Shown here in pieces: positions 1 through 5,891 of a stretch of 6,524 bases of DNA. Made by a program: the position numbers and the translations under genes. Under the pieces are notes generated by a model. That model was not told the DNA's origin and did not search any database. It saw nothing but the letters and a program-made list of their open reading frames with translations. The DNA is taken from assembly GCA_002427995.1 (NCBI GenBank), contig DIZV01000095.1, positions 606 to 7,129 on the forward strand. The letters run 5' to 3'. The stretch's first letter is position 1; every line of letters starts with the position of its first letter. This DNA is from Chloroflexi bacterium UBA6019 (GTDB lineage Bacteria; Chloroflexota; Dormibacteria; Dormibacterales; Dormibacteraceae).

Positions 1-320
1 CGGATCGAGATCCGGCCCAGCTTGGTGACGCCCTCGACCAGCTTGGCCACCTCGGGCCCGAACTCGACCGTGAGCTCCTTGGCGGTCAGCTCGGTGTCCT
101 CGACCGTGTCGTGCAGGATCGCGGCGATGATGGTGGCGGCGTCGAGGTGGAGCTCGGCCAAAATGCCGGCGACCTGGAGCGGATGGTTGACGTACTCCTC
201 CCCCGAGAGGCGGCGCTGCCCGGTGTGGGCCGCGGCGGCCCGCAGGTAGGCCTTCTCGACCAGCTCGCGGTCTTCGGGGGGCAGGTGCTGGGCGACCCGG
301 AGCAGCTCGGAGACTGTCAC
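1..320 (-). CDS. rel: RelA/SpoT-family (p)ppGpp synthetase/hydrolase, N-terminal part (runs off left edge)
   Basis: Reading the minus strand from GTG at 320 gives 106 residues that match the N-terminal HD hydrolase domain of long RelA/SpoT homologues. These enzymes make ppGpp/pppGpp from ATP and GDP/GTP and hydrolyse them, setting the stringent response in the cytoplasm. Seen directly: the block YVNHPLQVAGILAELHLDA (H46), then ILHDTVEDT with the HD pair at H70-D71 and the ED pair at E74-D75, and then EGVTKLGRI near the edge. The known metal-binding His/His-Asp positions and the Glu-Asp that follows are all present, so the hydrolase half looks active. The synthetase, TGS and ACT regions of this roughly 700-780-residue family lie outside the window. 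Start choice: an in-frame TAA at 353-351 limits extension, GTG 320 is the only good start after it, and a GGGAG Shine-Dalgarno (334-330) sits 9 nt upstream. Bifunctional Rel is more likely than RelA because the HD motif is intact. The gene is divergent from the HD-GYP gene. Confidence 0.93.
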   Translation of the reverse strand, partial: MTVSELLRVAQHLPPEDRELVEKAYLRAAAAHTGQRRLSGEEYVNHPLQVAGILAELHLDAATIIAAILHDTVEDTELTAKELTVEFGPEVAKLVEGVTKLGRISI

Positions 321-329
321 CGCACGGTG

Positions 330-334
330 CTCCC
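330..334 (-). promoter_or_regulatory. Shine-Dalgarno site for rel
   Basis: On the minus strand GGGAG lies 9 nt before GTG 320. It supports that GTG as the start over any other frame position, since an in-frame TAA closes the frame at 353-351. No convincing -10/-35 pair for rel was found in the short intergenic stretch; TAAGCT at 353-348 is at best a weak -10. Confidence 0.5.
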
Positions 335-366
335 GGCCACGAGTGAAAGCTTACCCACGGATTCGG

Positions 367-395
367 TGGCCAATTCAGAAGGGCGCCGGTAGAAT
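367..395 (+). promoter_or_regulatory. Sigma70-type promoter of the HD-GYP gene, likely leaderless
   Basis: TAGAAT at 390-395 matches the TATAAT -10 consensus at five of six positions. TGGCCA at 367-372 matches the TTGACA -35 at four of six, and the spacer is 17 nt (373-389). Transcription would start about 6-9 nt after the -10 box, around 402-406, which is at or within a few bases of the ATG at 406. There is no Shine-Dalgarno sequence before that ATG. Promoter and gene start therefore fit a leaderless mRNA, a common arrangement in actinobacteria and several other high-GC lineages. The assignment rests on consensus matching by eye. Confidence 0.5.
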
Positions 396-399
396 TGGC
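369..399. repeat. Inverted repeat overlapping the HD-GYP promoter (operator candidate)
   Basis: GCCAATTC at 369-376 and GAATTGGC at 392-399 form a perfect 8-bp inverted repeat separated by 15 nt. The left arm overlaps the proposed -35 box and the right arm overlaps the -10 box. The palindrome GGCGCC sits almost exactly at the centre (382-387) and recurs at 397-402. Arm centres are about 23 bp apart, roughly two helical turns, as expected for a dimeric DNA-binding regulator on one face of the helix. As an RNA hairpin it would not be transcribed from the proposed start point, so an operator is the better reading. No known regulator motif was recognised. Confidence 0.4.
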
Positions 400-405
400 G
401 CCGCC

Positions 406-3381
406 ATGAGGGGTCGAGGGCTCAGCCTTCAGCTTGCCCTCTTCGCAGGAGCCGGCCTGGCCATCCTCGCGGGGGCCAGCTTCAACATTCAGGGATACCG
501 GGGCGAGACCGCCCTGCTGGCGATCCTGGCCGGCATCGCGGCGTGGGCGGCCGGCCTCCTCTACCGGCAGTGGAAGATCGCTGTCAGCCTCGGCCTGCTG
601 GCGATCGCCTTCACCGCGGTGGAGGTCCACTTCGCCCCGGTCGCCTTTTTCGCCATCAACACCCTGGGCCTGCTCCTGGTCCTCCTCGGCGGGGTCCTCA
701 GCGCGATCGCCTACGAGCTGGTCACCGAGCAGATGCGCAACCGGGTGCGCGAGGTGGAGGCGCTCAACGGCCAGCTCCAGGAGCAGCACCGGATGTTCCT
801 GGCGGCCACCGAGGACCCGAGCCTCAACTACGCCGACCTCGCCGCCCTCTCGGCGAGCACGGCCCGACAGGTCGGCGCCGAGTTCTGCGCCTACTACCTG
901 GCCGCCGCCGACGGCCGCCAGTTCCTGCCCCAGCTTCCCGGCGCCGGCTTCAACACCGGGCGGCCCCAGCCCCTCATCCCGCGGCAGGAGGGCGGCGACC
1001 CGCTGGTCGACCCGCTCGCCGCCAACCAGGAGTTCTACGCCGAGGATCGCGACCGACTCTCCCACGTCGCCCGCCTCTTCACCCCCGGGCTGAAGCTCCA
1101 GAACGTACTCGTCGAGCCGATGCTGATGGCAGGCCGGCTGGGCGGTTTTCTGGTCGTCGGGAACAAGAACCGAGGCTTCGACCCTGACGACCGGCGGCTC
1201 GCCCAGACGCTCGCGATCCGGGCGGCGATCCACTTCGGCAGCCAGAGCGCCGTCTCCCAGACCAAGGAGGAGCTGAACCGGTACTCGATCCTCAACGACA
1301 TCGCCAAACAGGCCTCAGGCCTTGCCTTCGAGGACGTCATGCGGCTGGTCGTCGAACGGGCCCGGGAGCTGGTGCCGTACGACTCGGCCCGGGTGGCGAC
1401 TTTCGAGCCCAACGGCACCTACCTGATGGTCGGGGGCTCTCCGGTCGGTTCGACGCTCGCCGGGAGCCCGCTGGCCGAGGTGAAGGACGAGGGCAAGACC
1501 GTGATCCGCCGTCTCCTCACCCGCGCCGATGGGCTCTTCAGTGGCGTCAACCCCGGCTCGGAGGCCACCCAGGTGGCCGAGGCCCTGGCGCCGATCACGG
1601 GCCGTGACGGCGTCTTCGGGGCTCTCTGCCTCGGCCGCGCCGGCGGCATGGGCTTCGGGGACAAGGACATCCCCGCCCTCCAGGAGCTGGGCGCCATCGC
1701 CGGCGTCGCGGTGGAGAACTCGCGGATCCTGCAGAAGGTCTCCGGGCAGGCGGTCAAGGTCACCTCGGCCCTCGACTCCCTGAGCGAGATCTCCCAGGCC
1801 CTGACCACCACCACCCAGGGAACCGCGGCGCTGGAGCAGAAGACGCTCGAGGTCGCCGCGCGGCTCGGCAGCGGCACCCACGCCCTCCTGACCCAGGCTT
1901 CGGGCGAGGGCCGCAACCGCGTCATCGCCGTCCTCGGCTTCCCTCCCAGCCTGGTTGGCACCGAGATCAGCAACGGCCAGGGCGTGATCGGCGCGGTGGC
2001 GCTCAGCCGGCAGCCGCTGGCGATCCCCGACGTCGCCGACTCCTTCGACATGGCCTCGCCGCCCGACCTCGCCGGCGCCGGCCTTCACGGAGCGCTCTGC
2101 GTTCCCATCCAGAGCCAGGACTCGCTCTGGGGAACCCTCTCCGTCTTCAGCCCCCAGAAGCACGAGTGGAGCCAGGACGACACCCGGGTCCTCTCCACCC
2201 TGGCCAACCAGGTCGTCGTCGCGCTCAACAACGCCGAGCTCTTCGACTCCAGCAAGAAGATGATCTGGGAGCTCGGCAACCTGATGGACGGGCTGACCGC
2301 GGTCACCTCCACCCTGGAGATCAACGAGGTCCTCCACCAGGTCCTCGCCTCGGTCGCCAAGGCTGCCGAGGCCCAGATCGGGGTCCTCGCCCTGGAGGAG
2401 GAGAAAAAGCTCGTCGTCCGGGCCGCCAACGGCACCGACATCGACACCGGGCAGCGGCTCGCCCTCGACCTCGGCGGCGAGATCTGCCAGGAAGTTTTCG
2501 GGACCGGAAAGCCCTTCATGCACTACACCGACAAACCCGGCGCCGCGTCCGGCCCCCTCGATCCCCGAGCGGTGCTCTGCGTGCCCCTGATGCTGCGGAC
2601 CGAGCCGATCGGCGTCCTCTTCCTCGCCAACTACGTCCAGGGCAAGCCTTTCAGCGAGGACCACCAGCGGGTTGCCACCGAGCTCGGCGCCCAGGCGTCG
2701 GTTGCGATCGACAACGCGCGCCTCTTCCGGGAGCGCGAGCTGGTCGTCCTCGAGTCGCTCAAGGCGATGGCGCAGCTCGTCGACGCCAAGGACCGCTACA
2801 CCGCCGGCCACTCGAGCCGGGTCACCCAGTACTCGCTGACGATCGCCCGAGAGATGAAGTACGCCCCCGAAGACGAGGGCGCCTGGAAGCGGCTCGAGCA
2901 GGGTGGGCTGCTCCACGACATCGGCAAGATCAACGTCCCCGACGCCATCCTCGGCAAGCCGGGCAAGCTGACAGAGGAGGAGTTCGACATCCTGAAGCGG
3001 CACCCCGTGGTCGGCTACGACGTGCTGAAGAACCTGCACATGCTGACCGACGAGCTGGTGATCGTCCGCTCCCACCACGAGCGCTACGACGGCAGGGGCT
3101 ACCCCGACGGCAAGAAGGGCGACGAGCTCGCGCTCATCGCCTGGATCGTCGCGACGGCGGACGCCTTCGACGCCATGACCTCGGATCGGCCCTACCGCAA
3201 GGGGATGCCGATCGAGGTCGCCCTCGGCGAGATCGCCAAGTGTCGCGGCACCCACTTCCACCCGGCGGTCGCCGACGCCGTCCTGGAGGCCCACGAGAAG
3301 GGTTCCTTCAAGGTCATCCCGCAGGAGTCCCTCTTCCTCGACGCGCCGGTCGTGGGCGCGTTCGAGAACCCGACCGCCTAG
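406..3381 (+). CDS. Membrane-anchored four-GAF HD-GYP protein, predicted cyclic di-GMP phosphodiesterase
   Basis: The 991-residue product should hydrolyse cyclic di-GMP (to pGpG or GMP) at the inner face of the membrane under control of sensor domains. Order seen: four hydrophobic helices (about 8-26, 36-53, 57-74, 79-106) with short loops; a charged helical linker (about 108-135); GAF-like domains at about 138-280, 294-444, 456-616 and 624-777, each introduced by a helix; then HD-GYP at about 784-969. HD-GYP residues present are H802 (AGHSSRV), H837-D838 and K841 (LLHDIGK), H866 (KRHPVVG), H890-H891, G898-Y899-P900 within YDGRGYPDG, and D919 (ATADAFDAM), so the catalytic site appears complete. 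There is no GGDEF or EAL domain and no response-regulator receiver, so the input must come through the membrane part or the GAFs. GAF1 ends in NK-x3-F-x3-D (N253 to D262), resembling but not completing the NKFDE signature of cyclic-nucleotide GAFs. Start: ATG 406 places the first membrane helix right after a basic N-terminus. A GTG at 343 in the same frame would add 21 non-hydrophobic residues overlapping the promoter and is less likely. Confidence 0.9.
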   Translation: MRGRGLSLQLALFAGAGLAILAGASFNIQGYRGETALLAILAGIAAWAAGLLYRQWKIAVSLGLLAIAFTAVEVHFAPVAFFAINTLGLLLVLLGGVLSAIAYELVTEQMRNRVREVEALNGQLQEQHRMFLAATEDPSLNYADLAALSASTARQVGAEFCAYYLAAADGRQFLPQLPGAGFNTGRPQPLIPRQEGGDPLVDPLAANQEFYAEDRDRLSHVARLFTPGLKLQNVLVEPMLMAGRLGGFLVVGNKNRGFDPDDRRLAQTLAIRAAIHFGSQSAVSQTKEELNRYSILNDIAKQASGLAFEDVMRLVVERARELVPYDSARVATFEPNGTYLMVGGSPVGSTLAGSPLAEVKDEGKTVIRRLLTRADGLFSGVNPGSEATQVAEALAPITGRDGVFGALCLGRAGGMGFGDKDIPALQELGAIAGVAVENSRILQKVSGQAVKVTSALDSLSEISQALTTTTQGTAALEQKTLEVAARLGSGTHALLTQASGEGRNRVIAVLGFPPSLVGTEISNGQGVIGAVALSRQPLAIPDVADSFDMASPPDLAGAGLHGALCVPIQSQDSLWGTLSVFSPQKHEWSQDDTRVLSTLANQVVVALNNAELFDSSKKMIWELGNLMDGLTAVTSTLEINEVLHQVLASVAKAAEAQIGVLALEEEKKLVVRAANGTDIDTGQRLALDLGGEICQEVFGTGKPFMHYTDKPGAASGPLDPRAVLCVPLMLRTEPIGVLFLANYVQGKPFSEDHQRVATELGAQASVAIDNARLFRERELVVLESLKAMAQLVDAKDRYTAGHSSRVTQYSLTIAREMKYAPEDEGAWKRLEQGGLLHDIGKINVPDAILGKPGKLTEEEFDILKRHPVVGYDVLKNLHMLTDELVIVRSHHERYDGRGYPDGKKGDELALIAWIVATADAFDAMTSDRPYRKGMPIEVALGEIAKCRGTHFHPAVADAVLEAHEKGSFKVIPQESLFLDAPVVGAFENPTA
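3378..3381. other. CTAG shared by two convergent stop codons
   Basis: The HD-GYP gene ends with TAG at 3379-3381, and the glycosyltransferase on the other strand ends with TAG at 3380-3378. Both stops lie in the same palindromic CTAG, so there is no intergenic space and no room for a terminator between the genes. Each transcript must end inside the opposite coding region. This is read directly from the sequence. Confidence 0.9.
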
Positions 3382-4760
3382 GGTCCCGCGAGCCAGGCGC
3401 AGAAGTCGGCGCCCGGGTTGCTCCAGGTGCGGGTGACCCGGTAGCCGGCCGGAATCGGCGGCGGCTGGTCGCAGTAGTCGACCGCCAGCACCGGACGGCC
3501 GGGTGCGGGTGGGTAGGCGAGACCCGGCGGCAGCGCCCAGAGCCCGATGTGGTCGACCGCGGGGGGCAGGAAGGCGAACGCCTCGCCGCCGGGGGCGTAA
3601 TAGGCCGCCTGGGGGGCGAAATGCCGGTGCCCGACCACGTACTCGGCGCCGGCCGCCCGGGCCGCGGCGAGCAGCTCTGGAGTTGGCGGCTTGAGAGTGT
3701 CGTAACGGAGGTCCGCATAGGCGGCCAGGCCGAGCGAGACGAGGACCGCGGCAGCCGCGGCGGGGAGCGCCGCCAGGCGCGGCAGCGAGTCGATCGCCAC
3801 CGCCAGCGAGAGCAGCAGCGCGGGCACCGCCGGCGACAGGTAGCGGGCGCTCAGCGTGGCGCTGAAGACGCCGACCAGAAGGGGCAGACCGGCGCTGCAC
3901 GCGAGCAGGAGCTGGACCCGGCGCGGAGCGCGGAGCACCCCGTACAGAGCGGGAAGAGCGAGCAGCAGGCTGGCGCGCCGGCCCCAGGGGTCGTACTCCG
4001 CGCCGCCGAAGAGCAGGCCCGAGATCGAGTACAGCTCGTGGGTCGTCAGCCGCTCCTGCCAGGACTGGTCCGGGTAGCGCAGGAACACCGGTAGCTGCTG
4101 GAGGAGGAGCGCCAGGCCGGGCAGGAAGAGCAGGCCCGCGACCGCAACCGCGACCGCGGCGACCCGGTAGTGGCGGCGGGCGAGGAGGAAGAGGACCAGG
4201 CCGAGGCCGGTGAAGGCGGCGAAATACTGGATGTAGACGCCGGCGGCGAGGAGGACCCCGAGGCCGACGCCCCAGCGCAGCCGCGGCCGGTCCGGCAGGC
4301 TGGCCGCGGCGAGCAGGGAGGCGGCTCCGAAGAGGGCGAGCCAGGTGTACATCCGGGCCTCGCCCGACTCGTAGGCAAGGAAGGGTGAGGTGGCCAGCAG
4401 CAGGCCCGCCAGCCAGGGCCGGCGAAGGCCGAGGCGGTGGCTGGCCAGCCAGCCGAGGGGGACACAGGCGACAGCCGGCAGCCAGCTCAGCAGCCGCGCC
4501 TCGACCGGTGTCGAATGGGGCCAGGCCCAGAGCAGCAGGAAGTAACCGGCGGGATGGACCTCGTGGGCCGCCAGTAACTGGAGGATCTGGGCCACCGGGT
4601 GGCGCACCAGCAGCACGCTGACAGCCTCGTCGCGACCGATCGGGTGGAGGCCCAAACCGACGCCGAACAGGGCCGCGCCGAGAAGCGCCAGGAGCACTCC
4701 GGCACGGCGGCCGGGCGGTGACCACGCGCTCGACGGCTGCATCGGTTGGAGCCTACGCAT
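3378..4760 (-). CDS. GT39/PMT-like multi-spanning membrane glycosyltransferase
   Basis: The 460-residue product resembles family-39-type (PMT_2/ArnT-like) transferases, which move a sugar from a polyprenyl-phosphate carrier to a lipid, glycan or protein on the outer face of the membrane. Seen: first membrane helix at about 20-38, followed by the acidic loop motif GRDEAVS (D44-E45), the site of the catalytic acidic residue in this fold; HEVHPAGYFLLL (H66, H69-P70), matching the family's H-x-P-P-G-Y block; ESGEARMY (131-138), a recurrent family motif; many Leu/Ala-rich helices to about 345; ARYLSPAVPALLL (305-317); and a soluble C-terminal domain of about 110 residues (350-460), as in many family members. 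Donor and acceptor cannot be told from sequence. Start: ATG 4760 has GAAGGAA directly against it, unusually close for a Shine-Dalgarno; ATG 4742 (residue 7) is an alternative. The gene is convergent with the HD-GYP gene and divergent from the hydrolase. Its opposite strand is also open in long frames, but only this frame gives family motifs and membrane helices. Confidence 0.87.
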   Translation of the reverse strand: MRRLQPMQPSSAWSPPGRRAGVLLALLGAALFGVGLGLHPIGRDEAVSVLLVRHPVAQILQLLAAHEVHPAGYFLLLWAWPHSTPVEARLLSWLPAVACVPLGWLASHRLGLRRPWLAGLLLATSPFLAYESGEARMYTWLALFGAASLLAAASLPDRPRLRWGVGLGVLLAAGVYIQYFAAFTGLGLVLFLLARRHYRVAAVAVAVAGLLFLPGLALLLQQLPVFLRYPDQSWQERLTTHELYSISGLLFGGAEYDPWGRRASLLLALPALYGVLRAPRRVQLLLACSAGLPLLVGVFSATLSARYLSPAVPALLLSLAVAIDSLPRLAALPAAAAAVLVSLGLAAYADLRYDTLKPPTPELLAAARAAGAEYVVGHRHFAPQAAYYAPGGEAFAFLPPAVDHIGLWALPPGLAYPPAPGRPVLAVDYCDQPPPIPAGYRVTRTWSNPGADFCAWLAGP

Positions 4761-4814
4761 TTCCTTCGTTCATTCACGGATCCGGCTGATGCGTTACTTT
4801 TCCTTGCCAAGCAG
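4761..4814. promoter_or_regulatory. Divergent promoter region between the glycosyltransferase and hydrolase genes
   Basis: These 54 bases are clearly less GC-rich than the flanking genes and must hold the start signals for both. Rightward, TTCACG at 4773-4778 (four of six to the -35 consensus) and TACTTT at 4795-4800 (three of six to the -10) are 16 nt apart. They predict a start near 4807, leaving only about 8 nt before ATG 4815, which lacks a Shine-Dalgarno. An 8-bp palindrome CGGATCCG lies at 4777-4784 inside the spacer and could be an operator or chance. Leftward, GAAGGAA (4767-4761) abuts ATG 4760; no good -10 box was found for that strand. Confidence 0.4.
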
Positions 4815-5891
4815 ATGAGGGCCAGTCCGGGTATCCGCCTCCTGCCCCTGCTGCTGATCCTCCTCACCGTCGGAGCCAGCCAGCCGCCCTTCACCGTCCC
4901 CGCCCGGACGGCGCGGCCGCTGGTCGGCTTCACCTTCATCTCCGACCGGGCCCTCGCCGCCGGCTTCGAGCCGAAGGCAGCGCTCGCCGAGCTGCTCCGC
5001 CGGCTGCACCCGGACCTGGTCCGGATCCCGATCTACTGGGACTCGGTCGCGCCGGTCAGCGGTTCGCTCGACTTCACCGCCGTCGACGGCCTGCTGCAGA
5101 CCATCCACCAGTACAACTCTCGCCGCCACCACGCCCAGGTCATCCTCGTCGCGGGGGTCCGCAACCTGGCCTGGCCGGAGATCCATCTACCATCCTGGGT
5201 CGACACCTCGGCGGGCCTCGACCTGGCGCGGATCACCTCCTCCTCCGCCTACCTCGCCTACCTCGACGCCTCCATCCGGCGCTATGCGGTCAGCCCCCTC
5301 CTCTACGCCTGGCAGGTCGAGAACGAGCCGCTCGACAGCACCAACCAGCTGCTCGGCGAGGTGGCGATCGACGGTAGCCAGGTCGCCGGCGAGGTCGCCC
5401 TGCTGAAGGCGATCGACCCCGTCCACCAGGTGATCGTCACCACCTACAACTCGGCCAGCGTCTCCCTCGACCTCGAGGCGACCGGCGGCCTGGCCTGGTT
5501 CTTCCAGCTCCTGCCCGGCCCCAAACCGGCTGGGCACCCCCGACCGGCCCTCGACCTGGCCGACATCCTCGGGCTCGACGTCTACGTCGACACGCCGTCC
5601 ACCCCGCTCGAGGAAGCCAGCGTGACCGAACGGATCGGCTGGAAGGCGGCGACCCTCACCTACTGGGCCGACGAGGCACTGCTGAGCGGCAAGGAGGTCT
5701 GGATCACCGAGATGCAGGGGTCGACCTGGAACGGCGATCCCGGCTTCCGCCAGGAGGACCTGCTGGAGAGTGCGCAGCAGTACTCGGGGACCGGCGTCGG
5801 GGCGGTCCTGCTCTGGGGAGTCGAGGACTGGCTCGCCTCCCCGGGCTGGATGCGGACCGGGCAGGCGGCGTTTCAGACGCTTCGCAAATGA
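4815..5891 (+). CDS. Exported clan GH-A (TIM-barrel) glycoside hydrolase, GH5/GH39-like
   Basis: The 358-residue product looks like a retaining glycosidase acting outside the cytoplasmic membrane. The N-terminus is a signal peptide or membrane anchor: Arg residues at 2 and 8, a Leu/Ile-rich core at about 9-18, and VGA-SQ around residue 21 as a possible cleavage site. The rest fits a (beta/alpha)8 barrel of clan GH-A: RIPIYW (70-75) on an early strand, WQVENEP with N170-E171 as the typical Asn-Glu acid/base pair after strand 4, WITEM with E299 as the nucleophile on strand 7, and LLWGVEDW (332-339) as the strand-8 Trp. Length is normal for a single catalytic domain. Substrate is unknown; GH5, GH39 and related families share these features and cannot be separated by eye. 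Start: ATG 4815 begins just before the signal peptide. A TTG at 4746 in the same frame would put 23 extra residues ahead of it and would overlap the divergent gene. The stop overlaps the next gene's ATG. Confidence 0.82.
   Translation: MRASPGIRLLPLLLILLTVGASQPPFTVPARTARPLVGFTFISDRALAAGFEPKAALAELLRRLHPDLVRIPIYWDSVAPVSGSLDFTAVDGLLQTIHQYNSRRHHAQVILVAGVRNLAWPEIHLPSWVDTSAGLDLARITSSSAYLAYLDASIRRYAVSPLLYAWQVENEPLDSTNQLLGEVAIDGSQVAGEVALLKAIDPVHQVIVTTYNSASVSLDLEATGGLAWFFQLLPGPKPAGHPRPALDLADILGLDVYVDTPSTPLEEASVTERIGWKAATLTYWADEALLSGKEVWITEMQGSTWNGDPGFRQEDLLESAQQYSGTGVGAVLLWGVEDWLASPGWMRTGQAAFQTLRK

Noticed and set aside
22..392. Two short plus-strand open frames at the left end
   Set aside because: They are opposite-strand shadows of the rel N-terminus, which has well-conserved RelA/SpoT motifs on the minus strand.
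343..405. GTG 343 as start of the HD-GYP protein
   Set aside because: It would add 21 polar residues before the first membrane helix, has no ribosome binding site, and would put the start upstream of the best promoter at 367-395.
2166..4094. A 642-codon plus-strand open frame overlapping the HD-GYP gene and continuing antisense to the glycosyltransferase
   Set aside because: Arg/Pro/Gly-rich, no motifs, crosses two convergent real genes, and is explained by third-position GC bias.
1315..4725. A 1136-codon open frame on the minus strand antisense to the HD-GYP gene and overlapping the glycosyltransferase in another frame
   Set aside because: The translation is low-complexity Arg/Gly/Pro/Ala-rich in one part and Leu/Val/Gly/Asp-rich in the other, without recognisable domains. 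It is the expected mirror of GC-rich coding sequence, and the overlapping real genes show clear family motifs.
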